From assembly GCA_965237765.1 (NCBI GenBank), contig OZ250157.1, positions 1,984,001 through 2,048,000 of the forward strand: a stretch of 64,000 bases of DNA, given 5' to 3'. The notes under the pieces were generated by a model. It searched no databases and had not been told where the DNA came from. It worked only from the letters and a program-made list of their open reading frames with translations. A program made the translations under genes and the position numbers. Each line of letters opens with the position of its first letter. Position 1 is the first letter of the stretch. Shown one piece after another: positions 41,300 to 49,249 of this stretch. Source of the DNA: WTGJ01 sp965237765. GTDB lineage: Bacteria; Chloroflexota; Anaerolineae; Aggregatilineales; Phototrophicaceae.

Positions 41300-41328
41300 A
41301 GATTAGCATGGAGGCGGTGGTAGGGCAA
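41300..41328 (-). promoter_or_regulatory. Promoter of the FMN riboswitch leader
   Basis: On the minus strand TTGCCC (41323-41328) and TAATCT (41300-41305) are separated by 17 bases, placing the transcription start just upstream of the riboswitch P1 stem. Confidence 0.65.
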
Positions 41329-41364
41329 GATGCCGGGCGCAAGGCAGAGACCGCCGCTCTCTGC

Positions 41365-42411
41365 TCAATCGCCGGCGAAGGGGATGACGGCGGTGGGATC
41401 GATGCGGATGGCGCAGCGATCGCCGGGCTGCGGTGGTGGCGCTTGGCTCGAGGGTAATGTGTATTGCAGAAGTTGTCCATTGTGCTCGCTACGGATCTCG
41501 TAATGCGCGCCGCGAAAGGTGCAGCTGCGGATTTCGCCGGGCAGCGCGCCGGGCGCATCGGCGTGGACGGACTGGATGCCGCGGCTATGGAATAGTACCT
41601 GGCGCGGCCGGTCGGGCAGCGCGAATTCGCCGAGCGCAGTGCGGAAAGATTCATCGTCCGCGGCGAGGACGGGGAAGATATTGCGTTGGCCGAAGAAACG
41701 CGCCACGAAGGGTGTGCCTGGCGCGTGGTAGAGCACGGCGGGCTCGGCGACTTGTAACATTCGTCCGGCGCGTACTATCGCGATGCGGTCGGCGATGGCG
41801 CAGGCTTCGCGGCGGTCATGCGTGACGTAGATGGCGGCTAGGCCGGCAGCCAGGATGAGGGAGCGGATTTCTTCGCCCAACGCCTCGCGCGTGTTGGCGT
41901 CGAGCGAACCCAGCGGCTCATCCAGCAGGAGCAAGCGCGGCCGCGGCACCAGGCTGCGCGCCAGGGCCACTCGTTGCTTCTCGCCTCCGGAAAGCTGGGC
42001 GACATCGCGATCCGCGAATGCCGCCAGCCCTACCTGCGCCAACGCTTCTCGCGCGCGTCGTTCTTGTTCATCGCGGGGCAAGCCGGCCATTTTCAGCCCG
42101 AAGCGCACATTGGCCACGACATCCAGGTGCGGGAAGAGGGCGAAATCCTGAAACATGAAACCGATGCCGCGCTCGTGTGTGGGGATGGGGATCAGGTCCT
42201 GGCCGTCGAGCTGCAGTTGGCCAGCGTCGGGTATTTCCAGGCCGGCGATGAGGCGCAATAGTGAGGTCTTGCCGCAACCGCTGGGGCCGAGCAGGCAAAG
42301 GATTTCGCCGCGCGCCAGCTCGAAATGGATATCGCTGAGGGCCGCCGTCTGCCCATAGCGCAGCGAGAGGCCGCGCGCGGAGAGGAAGGGCGCCCCCTGT
42401 TTGGCCTTCAC
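41365..42411 (-). CDS. thiQ: Thiamine ABC transporter ATPase
   Basis: A 348-aa ABC ATPase with a C-terminal regulatory (TOBE-like) domain. It has Walker A GPSGCGKTS, Q-loop FMFQDFALFPH, signature LSGGEKQR, Walker B RLLLLDEPLGSLD and switch His in YVTHDR. The C-terminal ~110 residues (FFGQRNIFPVL to GDRCAIRIDPTAVI) make it longer than classic ThiQ (about 230 aa) and more like FbpC/PotA. Its position directly after thiP (GTGA overlap) in a TPP-riboswitch operon supports thiamine transport. The reading frame is open for a further 191 codons upstream inside thiP, but that extension is not ATPase-like and was rejected. Confidence 0.85.
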   Translation of the reverse strand: MKAKQGAPFLSARGLSLRYGQTAALSDIHFELARGEILCLLGPSGCGKTSLLRLIAGLEIPDAGQLQLDGQDLIPIPTHERGIGFMFQDFALFPHLDVVANVRFGLKMAGLPRDEQERRAREALAQVGLAAFADRDVAQLSGGEKQRVALARSLVPRPRLLLLDEPLGSLDANTREALGEEIRSLILAAGLAAIYVTHDRREACAIADRIAIVRAGRMLQVAEPAVLYHAPGTPFVARFFGQRNIFPVLAADDESFRTALGEFALPDRPRQVLFHSRGIQSVHADAPGALPGEIRSCTFRGAHYEIRSEHNGQLLQYTLPSSQAPPPQPGDRCAIRIDPTAVIPFAGD

Positions 42412-44156
42412 CAGCGCAGCGCGCCGGGAGCCAGGCGGCGCAGGCGGCTGAGGGCAGCGAAAGTAACAGCGCATATAGCCAGCAGCAGCACGCTGAGCGC
42501 CAGGGCCATGCCGTAATTCGCCGGCTGCGGCTGCCCGAGCAAGCGATAGATGGCGACTGGCAGCGTCGGTTGTTGCGGGCGGATGACGAAGAGCGATGCG
42601 CCGAATTCGCCCATGCTGAGCACGAAGGCGAAAATAGCGCCGACGAAGAGGCCGCGGCTGAGCAAGGGCAACTCCAGCCAGAGCCAGCGTTGCCGCGAAC
42701 CCGCACCCAGAGTAGCGGCCGCCTCGCGTAATTGTGGGGTGATGGCGCGTAGGGCGGGCAATACGCAGCGCAACACGAAGGGCAGGGCCACCAGCGCATG
42801 CAGGATGGGGATGAGCGTGGTGCTGCCGCGAAGGGCGCGGAACCAGGCGGGCGTGATGCCGCTGGCGAATACGACCGTGAAGCCGAAACCCAGCGTAACC
42901 GCGCTCGCCGTCAGCGGCATCATGAGGAAAGCGTCCCGCAGCTGGAGGCCGCGAGCACTCCGATCTCCGCGTCCCTCCAACCAATAGGCGGCCAGGGTAC
43001 CCAGCAGCAGGGAAAGGAGCATCGTCGCGAGCGCGAATTGCAGCGAGTTACCGATGGTGGCGAGCGGCGGCACGAAGAGCAGCGAATCCCTCCCCAATCG
43101 CGCGAGATTTGCGTAATGCTCACTGGAGAAGTGACCGCCGCTGTTCGTGAACGAGCGCCAGACCAGGGCCAGTAACGGCGCCCCGACGAGCAGGGTGGCG
43201 GCGGCCAGGTTCGCGGCAAGCCAGGCGCGTTCGCGGCGGGTACGCGGCTGCCGTTCGCGGCTGGTTGCGCTTTGTAGGTCAGGCGTGTGGCCACCCGCAT
43301 GGCTCCAACGCGAATAGACGAGCATCAAAAGGAACATCAGCCCACTCTGTGTCAGCGAGAGCGTGGCCGCCGTCGGCAAATCGATGTTGACCTGGCGATA
43401 GACGGCGACTTCCAGCGTGGCGTGCCCGACATCGCCCAATAGCAGGACGACGCCAAAGCTCGTGAAGCAGAAGACGAAGACGAGCGCTGCTGCTGAGAGC
43501 AGCGCCGGACGCAAGAGGGGCAGGCGTATTTCCCACCAGAGCCGCAGCGGAGAACAGCCGAGGGCGCGCGCCGCCTCCTCCAGCCGTGTTGTCTGCGTGC
43601 GCCAATAGCCGCTGAGGATGTGCAGGGCGATAGCGTAATTGTAGAAGACATGCGTGAGCAGGATGAGCGTCAGGCTGCGTTCAAGCGCGAGTGGTGGCTG
43701 TGATAGACTCAGCCCATCCATTAGCACGCGGTTGAGTAACCCGGCGTCGCCCAGCAGCGCCTTGAAGGCGGCGGCCACCACGACCGTCGGCAGCACGAAA
43801 GGTAGCGTGGCCAGGGCCAGCAGCGCGCCTTTGCCACGGAAGCGATAGGTCGCCAGCGCCTGTGCGGCCGGCAGTGCCAGGGCCAGCGTCAACAGCGTGG
43901 AGAGCGCCGCTTGCCCAAGCGTGAATAGCAGGCGCTCGCGGTAGTAAGGCCGCGTCAGGATGCGGGCGAGCGCCGCCAGATCCAGCTGGCCATCGCGCAA
44001 GAAGCTGACGGCGCTGATGGCCAACAGGGGGTAGAAGAAGAAGAGCGCCAGGTAAAGCAGGGGCAAGCGCAGGGCTAGCGCGCGCGCGGCCCGAGCCAAC
44101 CCGACTGGCGAGAGCGCGCTCAACGCAGCATCGCCTCCAGCCAGGCTTGCGTCCAT
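42408..44156 (-). CDS. thiP: Thiamine ABC transporter permease
   Basis: A 582-aa permease fusing two BPD_transp_1 halves, about 12 hydrophobic segments, as in ThiP and FbpB. The first-half EAA loop is near LEEAARALGCSPLRLWWEIRLPLLRPA and the second near LREAAATLGAGSRQRWLWLELPLLSRG, one in each half. It starts 37 nt inside the 3' end of thiB and overlaps thiQ by 4 nt. It moves thiamine, or its phosphates, across the membrane using ThiB as receptor and ThiQ as motor. Iron(III) permeases share this fold, but the TPP riboswitch upstream favours thiamine. Confidence 0.87.
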   Translation of the reverse strand: MDASLAGGDAALSALSPVGLARAARALALRLPLLYLALFFFYPLLAISAVSFLRDGQLDLAALARILTRPYYRERLLFTLGQAALSTLLTLALALPAAQALATYRFRGKGALLALATLPFVLPTVVVAAAFKALLGDAGLLNRVLMDGLSLSQPPLALERSLTLILLTHVFYNYAIALHILSGYWRTQTTRLEEAARALGCSPLRLWWEIRLPLLRPALLSAAALVFVFCFTSFGVVLLLGDVGHATLEVAVYRQVNIDLPTAATLSLTQSGLMFLLMLVYSRWSHAGGHTPDLQSATSRERQPRTRRERAWLAANLAAATLLVGAPLLALVWRSFTNSGGHFSSEHYANLARLGRDSLLFVPPLATIGNSLQFALATMLLSLLLGTLAAYWLEGRGDRSARGLQLRDAFLMMPLTASAVTLGFGFTVVFASGITPAWFRALRGSTTLIPILHALVALPFVLRCVLPALRAITPQLREAAATLGAGSRQRWLWLELPLLSRGLFVGAIFAFVLSMGEFGASLFVIRPQQPTLPVAIYRLLGQPQPANYGMALALSVLLLAICAVTFAALSRLRRLAPGALRW

Positions 44157-45169
44157 TCCTGGCGACCGGCGGCGATGGCGGCGGCGCTAATAGTGACGGG
44201 TTGCGAGGGGATTTGGGCGTGCGCGCTGAATTCGACTGGCAATTCCGCCTCCAGGTTCACTGGGAAGACGTACATGGAGTAGGGCAACGCTTCCTGGAAG
44301 GGGCGGCTCAGCATGAAATCGATGAAGCGTCGGGCGGGGTCTTCGTGATCCGTGCCGCGCAGGATGCCGACATATTCCACTTGACGGAAGCAGGTATCGG
44401 GCGTGACGACACTGCCGGTGGCCGCTTCGCCCGTCTCCTCATCGACGGTGAAAGGCGGGCTGCTGGCGTAGCTGACGACAAGGGGCCGTGTGCCCGTTTC
44501 GCTGCCAGCCGTGAATTCGCCGAAATAGGCGTCTGTCCAACCCTCGGTGATGCGCACATTGTTCACCGCTAGATCGCGCCAATAATCTAAGTAGTTGTAA
44601 TCGCCCTCCGCGCCGAAGACGGCAACCGTCGCCAACAGGAAGGCCAGCCCGGGCGAAGAGGTCGCTGGATTCTGGACGACAAGCAGGTCGCGATACGCTT
44701 CTTTCGTCAAATCGGCCAGCGTTTCGGGCAAGGCGAGCTGTCGTTCTTCAAAATACGCGTGGTCATAATTCAGGCAGACGTCGCCAAAATCGATGGGCGT
44801 GACACGCTCTTCGCCTTCGATAAGGAAGTGCGCGCCTACTTGCTCCAGGAGGGGCGAGACGTAGGGTAGGAATAGATCCGCCTCCAGCGCGCGGCTGAGG
44901 AAGGTGTTATCGACGCCGAAGAGCAGATCGCCGAACGGATCGTTCGCGCTGAGGATGGCCTGCGTGATGAGGGTGCCGGTATCGCCCGCGCGCAGGATGC
45001 GCAGCTCTATGCCCGTCTCGGCGGTGAAATCAGCCAGCAGCTCTGGCGGGATATCGAAGCTGTCGTGCGTTACCAGGGTAAGCAGGGTCATTTCGCTGGC
45101 GTCGTCTTGCGCGGCCAGTGGTGCCAGCGTGATGAACAGCAGGACGAAGATAATCGTGCGGATGCGCAT
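44120..45169 (-). CDS. thiB: Thiamine-binding periplasmic protein
   Basis: A 349-aa type II periplasmic binding protein (SBP_bac_1/thiB group). The signal peptide MRIRTIIFVLLFITLAPLA ends near AAQDD. The mature start LLTLVTHDSFDIPPELLADF and FGDVCLNYD, ATSSPGLAFLLATVAVFG, YWRDLAVNNVRITEGWTDAYFGEF are characteristic of TbpA/ThiB. ATG 45169 has an excellent AGAGGAGGT site; an upstream in-frame start at 45250 would lie in the riboswitch leader and was rejected. It is first in the thiB-thiP-thiQ operon behind a TPP riboswitch and terminator. Confidence 0.92.
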   Translation of the reverse strand: MRIRTIIFVLLFITLAPLAAQDDASEMTLLTLVTHDSFDIPPELLADFTAETGIELRILRAGDTGTLITQAILSANDPFGDLLFGVDNTFLSRALEADLFLPYVSPLLEQVGAHFLIEGEERVTPIDFGDVCLNYDHAYFEERQLALPETLADLTKEAYRDLLVVQNPATSSPGLAFLLATVAVFGAEGDYNYLDYWRDLAVNNVRITEGWTDAYFGEFTAGSETGTRPLVVSYASSPPFTVDEETGEAATGSVVTPDTCFRQVEYVGILRGTDHEDPARRFIDFMLSRPFQEALPYSMYVFPVNLEAELPVEFSAHAQIPSQPVTISAAAIAAGRQEWTQAWLEAMLR

Positions 45170-45203
45170 GGGACCTCCTCTCTCGCGGACAACAGGAGGC
45201 GCG

Positions 45204-45235
45204 CAAAACGCCACCCTTCGGCTGGGGGTGGCGTC
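45204..45235 (-). terminator. Terminator of the TPP riboswitch leader
   Basis: On the minus strand a 9-bp stem (ACGCCACCC with GGGTGGCGT; 45208-45216 and 45226-45234) with a 9-base loop is followed by TTTT. It lies between the TPP aptamer and thiB, giving transcriptional control by thiamine pyrophosphate. Confidence 0.82.
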
Positions 45236-45245
45236 GTTGTCTTCG

Positions 45246-45340
45246 CACACTCCCTACGCCGGCATTACCCGGGTCAGGTACTAGGGTCGATGTGGCGTTA
45301 CACATCCTCTCAGCCCGCTTGCGCGGACTCCCCTGTGTCC
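45246..45340 (-). promoter_or_regulatory. TPP riboswitch (THI element)
   Basis: On the minus strand the conserved blocks are GGGGAGTCC, GGGCTGAGAGGAT, ACCTGACCCGGGTAATGCCGG and CGTAGGGAGTGT. P1 closes by ACAC/GTGT. It precedes thiB with an intrinsic terminator between them, so high TPP should switch off uptake. This matches the THI-box consensus closely. Confidence 0.96.
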
Positions 45341-45356
45341 TTATATGTTTGATAGG

Positions 45357-45385
45357 AATATAGCGCGATATCGGACAGGCCGCAA
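45357..45385 (-). promoter_or_regulatory. Promoter of the TPP riboswitch leader
   Basis: On the minus strand TTGCGG (45380-45385) and TATATT (45357-45362) are 17 bases apart and just upstream of the aptamer. Confidence 0.65.
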
Positions 45386-45399
45386 ACAATAGACCGACG

Positions 45400-45825
45400 T
45401 TATTCCTCGGCGAGCAGGCGGAGCAGCGCCCCGCGCCAGAGCGCCGGCCTGTGCTTATGACGCTCGATGCGTATGCTGCTGACTTTCGGCAAGAGCGAGA
45501 GCAGCGCGCGCGTGGCGCCGTCCGTATCACCCGCGACCAATAGTGCCGTCAGCCGCTCCGCCTCGGCCCCTGCCCATTCCCATTCAAGCCGGAAGCGATC
45601 CGCCTTGAGCCAATAGTTCCGTTTCTCCCAGGCGAGGGCGGCTTGTTCGATGGTATCGGCGATGGCGCGCAGCGTGAATACGATGGCGGCCAACATATCG
45701 CGCAGCTCATCATCCTGTTCGCCGCTGATGCCCACCCGCGTGATGCGCGCCAGTAGCTCGGCCAGCGCGCGCAGTTGCTGCTGGCGCCGTTTGCCGACGC
45801 TGTTAGTCTGGATGACGCGGGCGAT
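45400..45825 (-). CDS. Helical protein of unknown function with non-canonical start
   Basis: A probable 141-aa protein, mostly helical, ending HKHRPALWRGALLRLLAEE. It has a conserved-looking core AAIVFTLRAIADTIEQAALAWEKRNYWLKADRFR. A usual start (GTG 45735) would cut off an obviously coding, in-frame N-terminus (ARVIQTNSVGKRRQQQLRAL). No ATG, GTG or TTG lies between 45735 and the in-frame TGA of the preceding gene. The best explanation is an ATC start at 45825, spaced 8 bases from GAGGGG. The rank of alternatives is given in the findings. It is the last gene of a three-gene operon. No homolog or function is recognised. Confidence 0.55.
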   Translation of the reverse strand: MARVIQTNSVGKRRQQQLRALAELLARITRVGISGEQDDELRDMLAAIVFTLRAIADTIEQAALAWEKRNYWLKADRFRLEWEWAGAEAERLTALLVAGDTDGATRALLSLLPKVSSIRIERHKHRPALWRGALLRLLAEE

Positions 45826-45837
45826 GGCTTGTTCCCC

Positions 45838-46284
45838 TCAGTCGACGGGGCGGATGCCCTTATAGACGCGACGGCCGCCGATGGTCTTGAGGATCAACGG
45901 CGCGGGACGGCCGGATTGCGCGGCGAACTCTTCGACCGAGAGCGGATTGTTGTCATTGGTGAGGAGGATGCGGAAGAGCACATCCACCAGCGACGCTTCG
46001 GGATTGATGAAATCGGTGCGTTGGCTGGCGTCTTGTAAGGCGCGTTGCAGGGCGTTCAGGCGTAAGACGCGGCCGGTTCGGGGGTGCACCCAATCCTGCT
46101 CAGCGCCGTTGTCGCTCTGATTGGCGGGCAAAGCGGCGCGCAAACCAGCGGGCAGCAGGCGGCGCAGGTAGATGCTCAAGTCCTCTTCACTGCGCTCCCA
46201 CCAGGTAAAATCGATATGGAAACGGGTGGCGGAGGTAGGTTTTCTGAGGCGACGGCGCGCGCGCGGCGGAGGCGGGGAGATCAT
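45838..46284 (-). CDS. Small conserved-looking protein of unknown function
   Basis: A 148-aa protein, basic N-terminus (PPPPRARRRLRKPT), then FHIDFTWWERSEEDLSIYLRRLL, a helical middle, and a C-terminal half (VDVLFRILLTNDNNPLSVEEFAAQSGRPAPLILKTIGGRRVYKGI) that resembles a small winged-helix DNA-binding fold. I can only describe this; no family is certain. The ATG at 46284 overlaps the stop of the upstream gene by 4 nt (ATGA), so it is translated with it. Downstream, the next coding stretch continues in the same frame after its TGA. Confidence 0.68.
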   Translation of the reverse strand: MISPPPPRARRRLRKPTSATRFHIDFTWWERSEEDLSIYLRRLLPAGLRAALPANQSDNGAEQDWVHPRTGRVLRLNALQRALQDASQRTDFINPEASLVDVLFRILLTNDNNPLSVEEFAAQSGRPAPLILKTIGGRRVYKGIRPVD

Positions 46285-47834
46285 CGCGTCAACGTCCAAT
46301 AGTTGCCGCCGACGGAGCGAAAATCTTCGCTGGTGAGGAGGGCCGCGCAGAGCGGAGCGGGCGGCACCCGGCGCAACAGGTTGGCGGCGCTATAAAGGGT
46401 CTTGAAATGGATGGCGCCCTGTGGCGTGAGCACGCTGAGGGCGCCGGCTAGGTCGCGCAGCAGTTGCGCAAGGGGTTGTTTGTTGGTAGCGGCGGCGACT
46501 CGATCCAACCCTGCCAGATCATCGATGCCGAAGATCATCAGGTCATCATAGGCGACGCCGATGGGGCGGCGTTGCTCAGAAAAAATGAGATGGTCGTCGC
46601 GCGGTTCGGCGAGGCGCACATTTTCGCTACGTTCGTTATATGCGATGTAATCGACCTTGAGGCGGGTTGGTTCCTCGGTCTGGTGCAGGAGGATGTAGGC
46701 GCCGATGGGTACGAGGTGCTTACGGAAAAAGGGCGCCAGGCCGAGGACATAGCGGCTCTCTGGCCAGATCCAGCCCGGATAATTTTCGCCGTCTTTGCCA
46801 TCGACGAAGGACATCCATATGCAAAGGTTGTTTCGCGATTGCGGGAAGAGACCGCGCAGGCTGGAATTCAACGGCAATGTGCCGGCGCGGCGGTGCGGGT
46901 AGGTGAGCGTGAGGGTAGCGGAATCGGCGGTAGCTGCTGGCTCTGTGGCCGACCACTCGTCATCCAACTCGCGGATGCATTCGCGCATATCGCCGTTGAG
47001 ATCGGGCAAGTTGGCACTGGCAGCGGGGGTATAGCGCAGCAGCTGGTTGAGCGCGCGTGACTCAGCGGGCAACATGCGGGTCAAATGCCAGAGCACATAC
47101 CCCGCCGGCCCGACTTCCGTGAAGCGCTCGTCTTCACGCAAGGCGACATTGAGCGAGAAGATCAACAGCGGGTTGAAATCCCCTTTCGCTTCACCGGAGC
47201 GCACCAGCAGATCTTCCGGGCGCAGCGGGCCGCCGCCATCCAATTGCAGAACCGCTTCCAGGAGTTGTAACTGGCCGGCGTTGATTTCCAGTAGCAAGTC
47301 GTGCGGGAACCAGGCGTCACCTCCCTGCGCGAGCTGGCCGTTTTCGCGCAGGCGTTGCGCCAGGGCGGGCAGGATGGTTTCACTTCGGGCGGCGAGCAGG
47401 TTTGCTGCTCGGTCCGCGTCGGAATCCACGAAGAGGGGCTGGTTGCCGGCGCGGTTTAGGGTATGTGCGGTGGTGAGGGAGGCAGCGTATTCGCGTTGCT
47501 TGCCGTCTTCGAATTGCAATTGCAGCACGCGGAAATCGCCCAGCTCTTCATTCTGACCAGCGCGCTCGCCAATGATTTCGCCGATCGCGTTGTCTTCGGC
47601 GCTGAAGAGCAGACGCTCACCAATTTCATAGCTACCAGCGGGGTCATATGTGGTGCAATCCTGATGGATGGCGCGCGCGCGTTCTTCTTCGTGTTGGTAA
47701 CGATTTTCGATGAGAGCGAGCGCCAATTCTACAGTAGAAAGGGGTTGCTCGCGCTCCAGCAGGAGGTGCTGGAGGGCGTCGATTTCTGCGTCTTCGATAG
47801 TGAAGGGATAGGAAGCAATATCGGCCGGCGGCAA
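46281..47834 (-). CDS. Protein of unknown function, first gene of a three-gene operon
   Basis: A 517-aa acidic protein with no signal peptide or membrane helix. The N-terminal 60 residues (IDALQHLLLEREQPLSTVELALALIENR) look like a helix-turn-helix/winged unit, followed by a beta-rich segment with SYEIGERLLFSAEDNAIGEI and LQLQFEDGKQREYAASL. A second similar helix-strand unit is around QLQLLEAVLQL to YVLWHLTRMLP. A long domain with WMSFVDGKDGENYPGWIWPE and LTLTYPHRRAGTLPLNSSLRGLF follows. The TTG start at 47834 was chosen for GGAG upstream and because earlier codons cross a divergent promoter. Two small proteins follow. Function unknown. Confidence 0.68.
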   Translation of the reverse strand: MPPADIASYPFTIEDAEIDALQHLLLEREQPLSTVELALALIENRYQHEEERARAIHQDCTTYDPAGSYEIGERLLFSAEDNAIGEIIGERAGQNEELGDFRVLQLQFEDGKQREYAASLTTAHTLNRAGNQPLFVDSDADRAANLLAARSETILPALAQRLRENGQLAQGGDAWFPHDLLLEINAGQLQLLEAVLQLDGGGPLRPEDLLVRSGEAKGDFNPLLIFSLNVALREDERFTEVGPAGYVLWHLTRMLPAESRALNQLLRYTPAASANLPDLNGDMRECIRELDDEWSATEPAATADSATLTLTYPHRRAGTLPLNSSLRGLFPQSRNNLCIWMSFVDGKDGENYPGWIWPESRYVLGLAPFFRKHLVPIGAYILLHQTEEPTRLKVDYIAYNERSENVRLAEPRDDHLIFSEQRRPIGVAYDDLMIFGIDDLAGLDRVAAATNKQPLAQLLRDLAGALSVLTPQGAIHFKTLYSAANLLRRVPPAPLCAALLTSEDFRSVGGNYWTLTR

Positions 47835-47954
47835 GGCGTATCTCCGTGGCTCGAACAGGTGCTCGCGCGACGGGCCGCCCGCCGGCGAAGCAAAATCAGT
47901 ATAGAGGGCGCGGGCGGGCAATGCAAGGCACAGCTTGGAGTGCTGCCGCCATGC

Positions 47955-47960
47955 TATACT
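47955..47960 (+). promoter_or_regulatory. Candidate -10 box before the LysM genes
   Basis: TATACT lies 36 bases upstream of the ATG at 47996, in the 161-base gap between divergent starts at 47834 and 47996. The same gap has a TATACT on the minus strand near 47902, which may serve the opposite operon. No -35 was identified for either. Confidence 0.3.
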
Positions 47961-47995
47961 GCGCGCAGCCCCGACCGGTCGCCAGCGGGGGCGCC

Positions 47996-49249
47996 ATGCC
48001 TGCTGCATTTAAAACCTGCCCGATCTGTATGACGGCCAACCCGCACGTGGCCGGAACGTGCCGCAATTGCGGCAGCGATCTGGGGACGATAATTGCGACT
48101 GAGGGTGATGCCGATACAGCGCCACCCAGTTTCGCTTTCGAGCGCGGCGAAACGGATTTGCTGGAAGAAGAGCTGGTGGAACGACCGCTGATTCGGGCGT
48201 TAGGAGCGCTCATTGTTCTACTAGCATTGGGCAGCGTCGCGCTGGTCGGGGTATTGGTGGCTGCGGCATTGCAGCATGAGGAGGAAGTGCGCGCGCCACC
48301 CATCAGCGCAGCGCCGATCACCGCGATCGCCTTAGCCACCGTGACACCCTCCAGGCCGACGGCCACATATACGCCCTGGCCGAGCACGACCCCGCTCCCT
48401 TCGCTCACGCCTACACCCGCGCCTTGCATTCAGACCGTGCGGGCAGGCGATACCCTCATCGCCCTGGTCACGCGTTGTGGGCATCGGCACCGTGATATCC
48501 TCGATCTTGTCGTGAATCGCAATGGCCTGAGAAACGCGGAGCAGCTGCAAATTGGTCAGGAGATCATCATCCCCTGGCCGACGGCGACGCCCAACGCGGG
48601 GCAAGCCGCCGCCGAACCTACTGCGTTGAGCGCGTTCGTCATCCCGACGAGCACCCTACCGGCTGGGGTCATGTGGCATCGCGTTTCTTTGGGGGAAGAT
48701 ATCATCTTCATCGCCTCACAATACGGCGCGAATTTGGAGGTCATGTCTCAGCTGAACCCGGAAGTCTTCTTTTCGCAGTGTGATTTCGGCTTGGTCTACG
48801 GTGGGGACAGTTGCATCGTACAGATTGTGGAAGGGCAGCAGTTGCGCGTGCCAGCGCCTACCGCGCTACCCAGCGCGACGCCGCAGCCTGTATTTGCTGC
48901 GCGGTCTGTGGATAGCGCTCCGCGCGCGAATGTCCCATATAGCCTGCGACCTGGCGACGGTGTGGTATATCACGCTGACGAGTTCGTCACTTTGCGCTGG
49001 TTGAGCAGCGGTAGGCTCGAGCCGGGCCAAATTTACGTTGTGGAAGTGATCGATGAGACAGCGACACAACGCTACTTGGCGGAAACGCGCGACGTCGTGT
49101 TGCGATTGCCGGATGGCTGGCAGGGGAGCGACGGTCGGCGTCATGAATATCGTTGGCGGGTGGGTTTGCGTACTGTTGACGCAGGAGGGGAAACGATCTG
49201 GACAGAGGTGCGATATTTCGTCTGGTTGGCGCGGGCGAGGAGCGCATGA
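47996..49249 (+). CDS. Zinc-ribbon, single-span membrane protein with extracellular LysM domains
   Basis: A 417-aa protein. The cytoplasmic N-terminus has CPICMTANPHVAGTCRNC, a zinc ribbon. One membrane helix (IRALGALIVLLALGSVALVGVLVAAAL) leads to a TP-rich linker (TPSRPTATYTPWPSTTPLPS), then a LysM domain (TVRAGDTLIALVTRCG to GQEIIIPWP), a second linker, and a second LysM-like domain (HRVSLGEDIIFIASQYGAN). A C-terminal domain (YSLRPGDGVVY to VRYFVWLARA) resembles a fibronectin-type beta fold. It is a peptidoglycan- or envelope-binding protein with inward zinc ribbon. It overlaps the next LysM gene by 4 nt (ATGA). Confidence 0.82.
   Translation: MPAAFKTCPICMTANPHVAGTCRNCGSDLGTIIATEGDADTAPPSFAFERGETDLLEEELVERPLIRALGALIVLLALGSVALVGVLVAAALQHEEEVRAPPISAAPITAIALATVTPSRPTATYTPWPSTTPLPSLTPTPAPCIQTVRAGDTLIALVTRCGHRHRDILDLVVNRNGLRNAEQLQIGQEIIIPWPTATPNAGQAAAEPTALSAFVIPTSTLPAGVMWHRVSLGEDIIFIASQYGANLEVMSQLNPEVFFSQCDFGLVYGGDSCIVQIVEGQQLRVPAPTALPSATPQPVFAARSVDSAPRANVPYSLRPGDGVVYHADEFVTLRWLSSGRLEPGQIYVVEVIDETATQRYLAETRDVVLRLPDGWQGSDGRRHEYRWRVGLRTVDAGGETIWTEVRYFVWLARARSA

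Noticed and set aside
42412..42984. 191-codon N-terminal extension of thiQ
   Set aside because: It lies entirely inside thiP in another frame, is Arg/His/Pro-rich and has no ATPase homology. The GTG at 42411 gives the proper ABC ATPase start.
45170..45250. 27-codon extension of thiB
   Set aside because: It lies in the riboswitch terminator region, while ATG 45169 has a strong ribosome binding site and begins a typical signal peptide.
45838..45840. In-frame TGA between two coding stretches, considered as a selenocysteine codon because selB is present
   Set aside because: No SECIS-like hairpin was recognised just downstream, there is no Cys-rich or redox context, and a ribosome binding site follows the TGA. 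A new start is simpler.
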